Shown here one piece after another: positions 9,068 through 18,765 of a stretch of DNA of 64,000 nt; within the stretch, counting starts at the first letter, position 1; each line of letters starts with the position of its first letter. The translations under genes and the position numbers were made by a program. The DNA comes from Cognatiluteimonas lumbrici (GTDB taxonomy: Bacteria > Pseudomonadota > Gammaproteobacteria > Xanthomonadales > Xanthomonadaceae), in the NCBI RefSeq assembly GCF_006476065.1, contig NZ_ML636798.1:372001-436000 (forward strand), written 5' to 3'. Under the pieces are notes generated by a model that saw only the letters and a list, made by a program, of their open reading frames with translations, ran no database searches and was not told the origin of the DNA.

Positions 9068-11860
9068 ATGCAACTGCCTGATCTGCAACGGGAACTCGAA
9101 GCGCGGTTTGGGCGGCTTGCTGGGGAGCGCGCGGACAAGCGACGCATTTTCGCGTTAGAACATGGGCTGCAGATTGATGTGTTGGAGCTGGCTGGCGAGT
9201 TGTCGAAACAGCTTCAGTACGGAAAGCCCAACAACGCATACTGGCTCGCTTGGGTCGTGTTCGCTACCGAAGTCGGATACAACTATGACGGCGCCGAGTA
9301 CTGGCAAACCTTCAAGGAGCGCTTGCCGGATTGGGGCGTTATCGATACCCCCAAGAACCGCACCCGGATCAGGGTTTGGTTTCGGCGCTTTGCCAATACA
9401 TATAACGGGGTACGGCCATCTGGCACTTGGGCGCGTCAGTTCCGCATCATTGCTTGGCCCATTACCCATGCCATCCTGCCTCAGGATTTGCAGTACCAGT
9501 TCGCCAAATCGCTGCACTCCAACCGGTATCAGATCGCCGCATATAGCGACCCGCTTGCTATCGGCCGGCAAATTCACCACTGCACCGCGAATGCTTCGTC
9601 GCGGTTTCGTGAGTTCTGTCAGCAGGAGGAGTTGGTTGGGCGAATTGCCTTAGCCCTGCTCGGTGGGGAAACCGAAGATCTGCCACTGTCGGCCGAAGCG
9701 ACCTTACGCATCGTTGGCGATCTCGGGTCGATGCAGGAAGCGCGGGAGTGGTTGGAAGAAGCTCGCTCGGATATCCGACGAATCCGCGGTGTGAGGAGGC
9801 AGCGTCAGGGCGAGCGGACGTCGCAGGGGCAGGTGTCGCACTCGCAAGCACGGTTCAACCTGCGCCCGTCGCTGTTGCTTAGTCAAGAAGGCGATGCGTG
9901 GCGAGTGGGCGTCCAGATGCCTTCCTTCGCGTCGTTGGCGGCCGCGTCCCCGGAAGTGAATAAGTACCTGCAGAAGACGAAGGTGCAATACGTAGGTGGT
10001 TCTGGCGATTGGCATCCCGCGCGTGTGCTGACCATACAGTCGAAGGTGCACGGCCTGCAGCAATGGCCCGTTGATGGCCAGGTCCTGAGATTCAAGGATG
10101 TATTCCCATCCTTTGAGGAATTGGTACGGCAGGAGGCGTCTCTCAGCCCAGGTCCGCTCTGGGTCTGTCGGATTGGCAACGACGGACTAGCCCGCGAAGT
10201 CCGTAGCCACCAAGTACGCCCGGGACAAAAATACATCGTACTAGGTAGGACGGGCTATGCGTTCCGAAAGAGCCCGGCCCTCCGGCCCATCGAGCTTCGA
10301 TGCGGGGGGCTGACCGGCATTCAACTTGCATTGCCTGAGCACGTGCCCGACGACTTGAAGCATGATCTCAAGTCACTCGACCTCTCTTTCACGTCGACCG
10401 TTAGGATCTGGCCAGCTGGGGTTCCTGCGGTGTCCTGGGATGGTGAGGGCCAAAGCGAGTGGCTCTCGACTGACAAACCTTGCTTCGGTATTGCTGTTGA
10501 CCACGACGTGGTCGCGCTAGACGTGATGCTCGACGGCGTCGCGGCCTTGAGGATTCCGCGGATAGGAGTGCGGGGTCCCTCATGGGTGCAATTGCCACCA
10601 TTGCCACCGGGCGAGCACCGGATGTCGATCGAAGTGAAGTACGACGTGAGGCAAGCTCGATCGCTTGGCGCTTCGCAAGGCGAAGTAATCTTGAACGTCC
10701 GGAATCCCTTAGGGCTGGAGGAGACAACTCAACAGCGCGGCGGCCTGATGGTGATCGTTACTCCCGCAGACGCGACGCTGGAGAACCTCGAACGCGGCGA
10801 CCTGCGACTCGAAGTGTTTGGTCCGGCGGGCCGAGAGGCTCAGTTGTTTCTGGAGGTCACTGGCTGCGAGACAGATCAAAGGGCGTTCGGCAAGGTGGTG
10901 CTTCCGGCGACGTTGAACGACTTATGGAACTTGCTGCCAGTCGAAACGAGAGAGGATCTCGGTGGCAGTTCTGCCTGTCGCCTCCTAGTAAGGGCGGACG
11001 AGATCGGTGTGTTCGCCCTGCCGCTGGAGCGCGAGAGCCGGCCCGTGCGATGGCAGCTGCGACGCTCGAAACATACCACCACGATCCGGCTGATCGACGA
11101 GGCGGGATTAGGTGTCAATGCGCAGTGCCAGATGGCATCACTGGATCAACCAACGGTCGCCCGCACATTAGAGTACGACGCCTGCATCGAGGGTATCGAA
11201 GTCCAGTCGCCGGGTGCCCTATTCGTTGTAGCCGGCCGGTGGCACCTCGATGCGGTCATCGTCAGTCAGCCGAGTCGAGACGGATTGCACGGTCTTTCCG
11301 AACTTGCTCCCGCCCCGCGGCTAGATGGCTTTGCGAGTTCGCCTGAGCGAATATCCGGCGACATCGCGTTGCAGACCTTGTGGATTCGCGCACGAGTCGT
11401 CGGCCCGCTTGGGGCAGCCAGGCAAGGTAGGGTGGTTCGCTCGATGCGCGACGCGCTTGCTCTTTTGGTGTGTGGCCCAGCATGGATGCAGGCCGAGCGT
11501 GCGTTCGAAAGTTCGACCAAAGACGAAGAGGCGATTGCTGCGCTGGGAGACGCGATTTCGATGCGCAAGGACTGGCAAAACTTTCCGGCCAAGTTGCGTA
11601 TGTCACACCGAGAAGTAATCGATACGGCGCCTAGTCAAGTTGTGCCATGGCTGCTGGCAATCAGCACTGGCTTCCGCTTGTGCACTGATCCGCATATCGT
11701 CGAGCGTGCCTTGCGATATCTGACTGACCCGAGCGGGTTCGTTGCTTCGTCGCGGAATGTTGCCGCGGATATCCGGATACTTTCGAAGCACAGCGAACTC
11801 GCCCGCGGAGCTCGCTACTTGCAGATTCTGCTGGGGGAAAAGTCGTGGGATTGGAGCTAA
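9068..11860 (+). CDS. Large Druantia-associated protein of unknown function (DruB/DruC position)
   Basis: This 930-aa protein has no catalytic motif I recognise. The N-terminal 200 residues look helical, with an aromatic segment (AYWLAWVVFATEVGYNYDGA) and a basic stretch after it. A charged helix with RRIRGVRRQRQ is near 235-245. The remainder appears beta-rich with several domains. Position between druA and the helicase-side genes equals that of DruB and DruC in type I Druantia, but here one long protein replaces the shorter ones. The start is either GTG 9065 (overlapping the druA stop) or ATG 9068. The last 16 nt overlap the next gene. Function in defence is inferred from context only. Confidence 0.65.
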   Translation: MQLPDLQRELEARFGRLAGERADKRRIFALEHGLQIDVLELAGELSKQLQYGKPNNAYWLAWVVFATEVGYNYDGAEYWQTFKERLPDWGVIDTPKNRTRIRVWFRRFANTYNGVRPSGTWARQFRIIAWPITHAILPQDLQYQFAKSLHSNRYQIAAYSDPLAIGRQIHHCTANASSRFREFCQQEELVGRIALALLGGETEDLPLSAEATLRIVGDLGSMQEAREWLEEARSDIRRIRGVRRQRQGERTSQGQVSHSQARFNLRPSLLLSQEGDAWRVGVQMPSFASLAAASPEVNKYLQKTKVQYVGGSGDWHPARVLTIQSKVHGLQQWPVDGQVLRFKDVFPSFEELVRQEASLSPGPLWVCRIGNDGLAREVRSHQVRPGQKYIVLGRTGYAFRKSPALRPIELRCGGLTGIQLALPEHVPDDLKHDLKSLDLSFTSTVRIWPAGVPAVSWDGEGQSEWLSTDKPCFGIAVDHDVVALDVMLDGVAALRIPRIGVRGPSWVQLPPLPPGEHRMSIEVKYDVRQARSLGASQGEVILNVRNPLGLEETTQQRGGLMVIVTPADATLENLERGDLRLEVFGPAGREAQLFLEVTGCETDQRAFGKVVLPATLNDLWNLLPVETREDLGGSSACRLLVRADEIGVFALPLERESRPVRWQLRRSKHTTTIRLIDEAGLGVNAQCQMASLDQPTVARTLEYDACIEGIEVQSPGALFVVAGRWHLDAVIVSQPSRDGLHGLSELAPAPRLDGFASSPERISGDIALQTLWIRARVVGPLGAARQGRVVRSMRDALALLVCGPAWMQAERAFESSTKDEEAIAALGDAISMRKDWQNFPAKLRMSHREVIDTAPSQVVPWLLAISTGFRLCTDPHIVERALRYLTDPSGFVASSRNVAADIRILSKHSELARGARYLQILLGEKSWDWS

Positions 11861-12930
11861 AGTCACTGACCAGTGGCGAATTGCTCGGTGTCGTTGCCCG
11901 ACAGCTGGGGCTGACCCACATCGATGGGGTGTCTGACGAGCTGTCATCGGCCCTCATTGCGGCCGTTCTGCGGCGCATCGCCGCCACTACGTGCCCTTGC
12001 CCGCGGGAGGTCTTCGTCGAAGGCGCCGTCGATGCGTTCACCGGTGTTGGCGAGACTGAGGCGACTAAGTTGCACGTACGCGAGGTGCTAGACAGTCTTG
12101 TAATCCTCGGAGATTTGCTCGAACTTGGCGGTTCGACCTCGCTGCCGGGCGTGGCAGCCGAAAATTGGCTCTATTGCGCCCCGCCTGCGTTCGTGGTTCG
12201 CGGGGAGACAGTGCTGTTGCTTGGCATCGAACCTGAAGATCAGGCGGCTCTGCCTGCGTCGCTTCGCGGCCAACTGGTTCGCCAGCGAGAGCTTCGTTAC
12301 CTGCGGAGGAAGGGCGACGACGGGATAGCAAAGCAACTGCGTGCGGCCGGCTACCTGGAGATCTCGAAAGCCGCGTGGACGCGCCTTCCACAGAATCAGA
12401 GCGCCAACACATTCTTTGAAGGGGTCGTCCGTCGCTTACGAGAGTCGGGGGGCCAAGGCGCGCTGGAAGGTCTCCAAGTGTATGGGGCCGCCGATGAGGC
12501 AAGGCCTTATACGTCGCGGCTGACCACGCCGGCAGGGCGCTCTGGTTATTACGTCGGACGGCGCCCGCAGGCCTTTGGATCGCCGATCTGGGTTTTCGTC
12601 GAACTCGACCGAGGCCGACCAGTCCAGTTTCTGGACTTGCCTTGGCGAGGCGGAAGGTTCCGTGGGTGCGACCATGGGTGGCGCATCCAGAGCGCTCTCG
12701 ATGTGCGAGCCGGAAAGCCCCAAACCTATCGCGTGGTGCCGCTGGAAGGTGATCTACATCGCTATGAATTTTTCTCACCTGTGCCGTTATGGGTCGAGCG
12801 TAAGCTCAGGATTGAGGGCGAGAAGGTGCGGGCCAACGGCGCGCTGTTCGCTTATGAACTTGACCGGCGCAGTGGTCACGGCATCGACGAATTAGTTCAG
12901 TCCTACATGTGGTTCACGCAGGCCGGTTAG
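11845..12930 (+). CDS. Druantia-associated 361-aa protein (DruD position)
   Basis: The product has no signal peptide or membrane segment. The first 110 residues are helical with conserved-looking cysteines (TTCPCPREVF), and the second half contains aromatic beta-like segments such as GSPIWVFVELDRGRPVQFLD. I do not recognise an enzyme motif. The GTG start at 11845 overlaps the end of the preceding gene by 16 nt, implying translational coupling, and the helicase gene follows after 8 nt. By order and size it occupies the place of DruD in type I Druantia; homology itself was not tested. Confidence 0.6.
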   Translation: MGLELKSLTSGELLGVVARQLGLTHIDGVSDELSSALIAAVLRRIAATTCPCPREVFVEGAVDAFTGVGETEATKLHVREVLDSLVILGDLLELGGSTSLPGVAAENWLYCAPPAFVVRGETVLLLGIEPEDQAALPASLRGQLVRQRELRYLRRKGDDGIAKQLRAAGYLEISKAAWTRLPQNQSANTFFEGVVRRLRESGGQGALEGLQVYGAADEARPYTSRLTTPAGRSGYYVGRRPQAFGSPIWVFVELDRGRPVQFLDLPWRGGRFRGCDHGWRIQSALDVRAGKPQTYRVVPLEGDLHRYEFFSPVPLWVERKLRIEGEKVRANGALFAYELDRRSGHGIDELVQSYMWFTQAG

Positions 12931-12938
12931 GGGGAAAG

Positions 12939-15900
12939 ATGTCCACGACGATCCAGCAGTCCGTTGCCGAACTCCATCAAGCGCTGACTGAGTACATCGA
13001 GGCGACCTACCACATCGGCGCGGCAGCGTTGGTCAAGGCACGCAAGCGTCTGTTGGACGAACCAGGCAACATCTATCAGGTTCCGTTTCTGGAGTCGACG
13101 CCGCGCTACGTCTCGGACCGCACATTCGCCCAGATTGAAGGTCTACCCGCGGCTGCGAGGCACTTGCTGACGACGCTCTCCGACGAGGCCTTGGGCAAGC
13201 GGTTGCTGCATAACCCGCCGTATTCCCACCAAGCCGAAGCGATCGAGGAAGCGATCGTGAATGGACGGAATCTCCTGATCATGACCGGAACAGGTTCAGG
13301 CAAGACTGAATCCTTTCTAATGCCGGTTCTATCGAAGTTGGCGATCGAAGCTAGTTCCAAGCCCGGTTCCTTCGGCAAGCCCGCGGTCCGGGCGCTGCTC
13401 CTCTATCCGATGAACGCCTTGGTCAATGACCAGCTCGGACGGCTCCGCTCAATGTTCAACGATGCGCGTGTCAGACGAGCGTTTCACGACTGGGGCGAGC
13501 GTATCCCGCGATTCGCACGCTACACCAGTCGCACACCTTATGCGGGCGTTCGCGAGAAAGGTAAGGACGACCGACGACTGAAATCGCTCGACGAGTTCTA
13601 TGTCAGGATAGAGCGCGAGGCGGGCGGTAATGACGAGGCTGCCGACCGCGCCCGGGCACTAATGCACCGATTACAGGCCAAGGGCAAATGGCCAGCTAAG
13701 GCCAGCCTCTCTAGATGGCTCGGTGCCCCGGGTTCACGTTGGCAGGACGGCCACACTGGCGCGTTCATTCGAGCAGTCACGCTTCCAGATGATAGTGAGC
13801 TGATCACGCGCCACGAAGTCCAAGCTGCGCCGCCAGATCTGCTTGTCACGAACTACTCGATGCTCGAGTACATGCTGATGCGCCCGATCGAGCGCTCGAT
13901 CTTCGACGCCACGAAATGTTGGCTCGAACAAAACCCGAGTGAAAAATTTTTGATTATTCTCGACGAAGCTCACCTTTACCGCGGCGCAGGAGGCGCGGAG
14001 GTCGGCTTGTTGATCCGCCGACTAACTGACCGCCTCGGAGTATCGTCGGACCGAATCCAGGCGATCTGCGCGACAGCCAGCTTCAGCGACCGCGACTACG
14101 CCAAAAAGTTCGGATCGCAGCTCAGCGGTTGCCCTGAGGAGACATTCAAGCCAGTCGAAGGCAAGCTGAAGAAGGGCGCGGAGGCGGCGACCGGAAGCCT
14201 AGCAGATGCCCAAGCGCTGGCGGCGGTCGATGTCGCGCGCCTGCATGAGGCCGACGACCCCCAGGAGCAAGCCGATCTCTTGGTCAGTTTCCTTGAGTAC
14301 CGTGGCGTGACGCCTTCGGGGTGCATCGACAAAGACCTTTATACCGCGCTGGAGACGTTCGGTCCGCTGCAATTGGTTGTCAACGAGACAATGGGCAGCG
14401 CGAAGCGTTTGGCGGAACTGCCTATGGAGGCTTTCCTAGGCGTTGAGACGGATCTGGCGGCGAAGGCGTTCTCCAACCTGCTGTCTCTTGGCAGCCTGGC
14501 CCGGTCGGCAGACGGTAATGGCCTGCTACCCTGCCGTGTCCATGGCTTTTTTCGTGGCTTGCCGGGTCTATGGATCTGCATGGACCCCGATTGCTCGGAA
14601 GTTGTGCCAGAGGAGAAGAATCTCTATTGCGGCAAGATGTACAGCCAACCGATCAAGCAATGCGGCTGCGGCGCTATGTGCCTGGAGTTCTACACCTGCC
14701 GTCACTGCGGTGCGCCTTACGCACGCGCATATACCGACAACGTTGAGGCACCACAGTCGCTCTGGCCCGAGCCAGGCGCGAATATCGCACTGAACGACAG
14801 AGAGGTGGAGCAGCTGGAGGCGCTGGATTTGTTGCTGCAGGCGCCACCTAAAGAAGACACCGTTGTGCCGGCCGAATACGACGTGGAGACTGGAAGACTC
14901 AACGCATACGACAGCGGGAATCGTTCTCGCATCGTATACCGCCGTCTCCTGAACACTAAGTCCCTGGGTGAGGAAGATGAGGATGGCGGACCGGGTACGC
15001 GTGGGCAGTTCATTCCTTGCGCCATCTGTCGCGGCCGCGCGGGCGGTGGAAAGTCCTCAGTGCAGGATCACATGACCAAGGGCGACCAACCTTTCCAGGC
15101 ACTTGTCGCGCGGCAGATTCAGATCCAACCGCCCGGCCCGAAGACCGATGACGACTTTGCGCCGCTACGCGGACGCAAGGTGCTGGCTTTCTCAGACTCG
15201 CGACAAGTCGCGGCGCGCCTTGCACCTAACCTCCAAACTTATTCCATGCGCGACGCGCTGCGGCCGCTTCTGGTTTGGGGCATGCAAAGGCTCCAGCAGT
15301 CTCCATCGTTAGCGAAGCGGATTAGCTTGCAGGACGCCTACTTCGCGACACTGCTGGCTGCGCGCTCTCTTTCAGTCCGGCTCCGTCCGGAACTTAAATC
15401 AGGCGAATCCTTCGACGCTTACTTCAAGATTGGCGCCCAAGTTGGCAGTGGCGGAATGATCGGCGAAGAGACGCTGATCGAGCTCTACGACGAGTTTCAC
15501 GAGGCCGAAGCACCCGACGCTATGCTCGAGGAATTGCTGAGTGTCATCCAAGACCGCTACATTGGCTTGGAAGCGATTGCACTGGGTTCGCTGACGGTGC
15601 GGCCAGGCAAGAAAAGAAGCGACTTGCTCCAGAAGTTGCCCGACATAGTTGGATTCGCCACGACCGAAGAGTCCAAGCTATCACTGGTAAGTTACTGGCT
15701 GCGGTGCTGGCGCAAGAAGGGTAGGAAGGGCCACATTTGGTTCCAAGGCATGGATGCCGACATGTGGCAGACCGAAGTACGTGGGCAAAATGGAAGGTTC
15801 AAGGCCATCGAGAAGATTCTTCCGAACAAGGCGGCTCAGACAATCTTCAGTGAGCGTTGGTTGCCCGCACTCCTCGATGAGTTCACTGAGAAGCTCGGTT

Positions 15901-18497
15901 CGACGTACCGACTGCACGCGAAAAAGCTTTACCTCGAACTCGGCGGAACATGGGTGCGTTGCAAGAGTTGTGCGTCCGTACATCGCCAAGTTGGGAATCA
16001 TGCGGGCTGCATCGACTGCGGTGAAGACCAGGTTGCCCAGATCGATCCATTCAGCGACCCGGTCTTCCGGGCCCGTAAGGGCTACTACCGCCGGGCAACT
16101 GAGGAAGTCCTGTCCGATGTCTCGAGGCGGCCGCTGGCGCTGATCGCGGCCGAGCATACGGCGCAACTGAACTCGTCCGACCAGGAAGAAGCTTTTTCGA
16201 AGGCCGAGCGCAACGAGTTGCTCTTTCAGGACATTAACATCGCCTGGGATGGGCAGAACGATGCGCAGGTCGCCATCGATATCTTGTCTAGCACGACGAC
16301 GATGGAGGTGGGCATCGACATTGGTGCGCTGTCGGGCGTCGCCCTGCGCAACATGCCGCCTGGCCGCGCGAACTACCAGCAGCGTGCCGGACGGGCCGGT
16401 CGTCGCGGCAATGCGGTAGCGACCGTCGTCGCCTTCGGTAGCGTCGACAGTCACGACGAGCACTACTTTTCGCACCCTGGAGAGATGATCTCAGGCAAGG
16501 TGATTGACCCCATACTGACTCTCGACAATCTCGACATCGCACGGCGCCACATCCGCGCCTTCTTGCTGCAGTGCTATCACCAAGCTCGTTTGCCGGAATT
16601 CGATCCAGAGCAACCCCACGACCTATTTTCGGTGCTAGGGAGGGTTGGTGCATTTCGAGATGGATCAGGCGTACTCAATCGCGATGACATGGCCGCCTGG
16701 ATAGCCGAGAACGAGGCTGCGCTAATGGGGCGTGTCGCGGAATGGCTTCCAGAGCAGCTGACGGCAGATGGTATCCGCGAATTGACTGTGGGTATGGCCA
16801 AGGATTGCATCGAGGAGATCGATAAGGCGATTGCGAGCCGTCGCAACCAGACGGTGGAGACGAAAGGCAACGGCAAGGGAAGTGAAGCGCCGGAGCAAGA
16901 TCCGGATGTCGAGAAGGAAAAGCCGCTTCGCACAGACAATGACAAGCTCCTAGACCGTCTTCTCTACGAGGGGGTGCTACCGCGGTATGCATTTCCTACG
17001 GACGTGGCAACCTTCCACATCTTCGACCGGGAGCGATCAACCCAGTTCCGGCACCGCGACGAGTATGCGCCTTCGCAGGGTTTGCCCGTGGCGCTATCGC
17101 AGTATGCGCCCGGCAAACAAGTATGGGTTGGGGGCAAGTGCTACGTCTCGGGCGCTATCTACTCCCGGTCCTGGCAAGAACGTGTCGCTGCCTGGGAGAA
17201 CCGCGAGCGCTACTACGAGTGTTCAATATGTCGCTTCGCCAAGACCGAACTCCGCGAACACGCATCGGACACGAGCAGCCAGTGTCCTGCGTGTGGAACG
17301 GTTGGGGCGTTTGAGTTCAAGGGTGAGTGGATGCGGCCGGTGGGGTTCGCACATCCTGTCGACTTCGAAGAGGAGACCTCACCGGATCGCGTCCCGGAAG
17401 TTAGCTACGCTACGCGGGCCAAATTAACCACAGAGACACCCGGAGAGGACGGGGAATGGGTCTCAGTCAGCCCACGATTCAAGGGGCTGCCGTTTCGGCG
17501 ACATCTTCTCGTATCGAACGTTGGACCAAAAGGCGAAGGCTATCGTTATTGCACCAGCTGCGGACGCATTGAGGCAATGAACGAGCCCCGCCCGGTGCTC
17601 ATTGGGCCCCATCGTCGTCCGTATCCTACTGATCCCGGACAGGAAACCTGCCGCGGTCGCAGCGTCGAAAACGTTGTGCTCGGTGCGAAATTCGTCACCG
17701 ACATCGCGCTGTTCTCCCTTCAGGTCGATGCGCCTATGAACTTGGCGCCGGGGAGTTACTCCAGCAACATAGCGTTACGTACTGTCAGCGAGGCGCTGGC
17801 GCGGGCGGCGACGAACATGCTGGGCATAGAGCCGGGTGAGATTCTCGCCGAGTTTCGGCCCGCCATGTCCCCAAATATGAATTCGGCGCTGTGCGCAGAG
17901 ATTTTCCTGTACGACACGCTCCCGGGTGGCGCCGGATTTTCCAGCGCCATTCCGGCCCGCGCCGAAGAATTACTGGGGAAGGCTCGCGACTTACTGGCCG
18001 GCTGCCCAGGAAAGTGCGATTCGTCTTGCTATCGCTGCCTGCGTGCCTTCGGCAACCGCATCGAGCATCGTTCACTTGATCGGCACGTTGGCATCGAGCT
18101 GATTGACTATCTGGTGACGGGAGTCGTGCCAAAAGCAGAAACTAGACGCCTCGAGAAATCTGCGAACTTACTGTTTAAGGACTTGTCTCGGCTCTTAGGA
18201 GGTTATCCTGGGGTCGATTGCCAGCGAAATGCCAAGATCATGGTCGCAGGCACCAAATATATGGCGCCGATTCTGTGCCGCCTCGAGTCTAAAGAGGCAT
18301 TGGTCGTCGTTAGCTTGAGTAGCGCCCTGAAGGAGGGATACGCAGCCGAAGCGGATGTGCGCGCATTGCAGGAGCAATGCGGTCACGTGGAAGTTGTCGT
18401 TGTCAACGAATTGCTGATCCGGTCGAACCTGCCAGCGGCGACGAAACTTGTGTACGAGAGGCTGCTCCGTGACCAAGACTCTCTAGCCACGACCTAA
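12939..18497 (+). CDS. druE: Druantia helicase DruE (DEAH helicase with DUF1998)
   Basis: This 1852-aa protein has superfamily-2 helicase motifs: Walker A TGTGSGKTES (about 115-124), DEAH box ILDEAHLYRG (about 340-349), and motif VI YQQRAGRAGRRG (about 1146-1157). Several CxxC/zinc-ribbon-like pairs lie between and after them (about 530-590, 1007-1032, 1426-1453, 1538). The C-terminal DUF1998 region ends with CPGKCDSSCYRCL near 1690. A DUF1998 helicase of this size is the hallmark of DruE in all Druantia types. ATG 12939 follows AGGGGG at a good distance; an in-frame GTG at 12909 is less likely. It probably translocates on DNA during anti-phage action. DISARM was considered, but there helicase and DUF1998 are normally separate proteins and a methylase is present. 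Confidence 0.85.
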   Translation: MSTTIQQSVAELHQALTEYIEATYHIGAAALVKARKRLLDEPGNIYQVPFLESTPRYVSDRTFAQIEGLPAAARHLLTTLSDEALGKRLLHNPPYSHQAEAIEEAIVNGRNLLIMTGTGSGKTESFLMPVLSKLAIEASSKPGSFGKPAVRALLLYPMNALVNDQLGRLRSMFNDARVRRAFHDWGERIPRFARYTSRTPYAGVREKGKDDRRLKSLDEFYVRIEREAGGNDEAADRARALMHRLQAKGKWPAKASLSRWLGAPGSRWQDGHTGAFIRAVTLPDDSELITRHEVQAAPPDLLVTNYSMLEYMLMRPIERSIFDATKCWLEQNPSEKFLIILDEAHLYRGAGGAEVGLLIRRLTDRLGVSSDRIQAICATASFSDRDYAKKFGSQLSGCPEETFKPVEGKLKKGAEAATGSLADAQALAAVDVARLHEADDPQEQADLLVSFLEYRGVTPSGCIDKDLYTALETFGPLQLVVNETMGSAKRLAELPMEAFLGVETDLAAKAFSNLLSLGSLARSADGNGLLPCRVHGFFRGLPGLWICMDPDCSEVVPEEKNLYCGKMYSQPIKQCGCGAMCLEFYTCRHCGAPYARAYTDNVEAPQSLWPEPGANIALNDREVEQLEALDLLLQAPPKEDTVVPAEYDVETGRLNAYDSGNRSRIVYRRLLNTKSLGEEDEDGGPGTRGQFIPCAICRGRAGGGKSSVQDHMTKGDQPFQALVARQIQIQPPGPKTDDDFAPLRGRKVLAFSDSRQVAARLAPNLQTYSMRDALRPLLVWGMQRLQQSPSLAKRISLQDAYFATLLAARSLSVRLRPELKSGESFDAYFKIGAQVGSGGMIGEETLIELYDEFHEAEAPDAMLEELLSVIQDRYIGLEAIALGSLTVRPGKKRSDLLQKLPDIVGFATTEESKLSLVSYWLRCWRKKGRKGHIWFQGMDADMWQTEVRGQNGRFKAIEKILPNKAAQTIFSERWLPALLDEFTEKLGSTYRLHAKKLYLELGGTWVRCKSCASVHRQVGNHAGCIDCGEDQVAQIDPFSDPVFRARKGYYRRATEEVLSDVSRRPLALIAAEHTAQLNSSDQEEAFSKAERNELLFQDINIAWDGQNDAQVAIDILSSTTTMEVGIDIGALSGVALRNMPPGRANYQQRAGRAGRRGNAVATVVAFGSVDSHDEHYFSHPGEMISGKVIDPILTLDNLDIARRHIRAFLLQCYHQARLPEFDPEQPHDLFSVLGRVGAFRDGSGVLNRDDMAAWIAENEAALMGRVAEWLPEQLTADGIRELTVGMAKDCIEEIDKAIASRRNQTVETKGNGKGSEAPEQDPDVEKEKPLRTDNDKLLDRLLYEGVLPRYAFPTDVATFHIFDRERSTQFRHRDEYAPSQGLPVALSQYAPGKQVWVGGKCYVSGAIYSRSWQERVAAWENRERYYECSICRFAKTELREHASDTSSQCPACGTVGAFEFKGEWMRPVGFAHPVDFEEETSPDRVPEVSYATRAKLTTETPGEDGEWVSVSPRFKGLPFRRHLLVSNVGPKGEGYRYCTSCGRIEAMNEPRPVLIGPHRRPYPTDPGQETCRGRSVENVVLGAKFVTDIALFSLQVDAPMNLAPGSYSSNIALRTVSEALARAATNMLGIEPGEILAEFRPAMSPNMNSALCAEIFLYDTLPGGAGFSSAIPARAEELLGKARDLLAGCPGKCDSSCYRCLRAFGNRIEHRSLDRHVGIELIDYLVTGVVPKAETRRLEKSANLLFKDLSRLLGGYPGVDCQRNAKIMVAGTKYMAPILCRLESKEALVVVSLSSALKEGYAAEADVRALQEQCGHVEVVVVNELLIRSNLPAATKLVYERLLRDQDSLATT

Positions 18498-18765
18498 GCG
18501 ATGAAACTCGTTTAGGACGCTAGGTTTAGGGACCGCATGGCACCAGGGGGGGGCGACTGCAGCACGATGGTGGTTGCGCAGCCATAGGGTGGCTGGGGGC
18601 CATTGCGGCAGAGTCTGGGATGGCCGTGAGGTCTAGAGGATACGCAACACGGATTGAGAGCGGCACGACCAACCTGTTGCGGTGCACAAGGGTATGGCAC
18701 TACGGTGAATTGCAGCGGTAAGTCCCTCCGCTTATCGTTCGCCAACGCCTCCGAGGCTACCTGCC
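18498..18765. other. Intergenic right edge of the defence island
   Basis: 268 nt without a supportable gene. It contains a run of eight G (18546-18553), no tRNA, and no recognisable integrase site. It is the transition from lower to higher G+C. A weak sigma70-like pair, TTGCAG at 18710 and TTATCG at 18732 (16-nt spacer), could serve the amidohydrolase gene. Confidence 0.4.

Noticed and set aside
12909-12938. In-frame GTG start 30 nt upstream of the chosen druE ATG
   Set aside because: It lies inside the preceding gene and lacks a ribosome site, while ATG 12939 follows AGGGGG.
7836-18497. DISARM system
   Set aside because: A DUF1998 helicase is present, but there is no methylase and no PLD-type DrmC, and the first gene is DUF4338, which is a Druantia mark.
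18546-18553. Run of eight G as a possible phase-variation tract
   Set aside because: It lies about 210 nt before the next gene, not in a recognised promoter or coding sequence.
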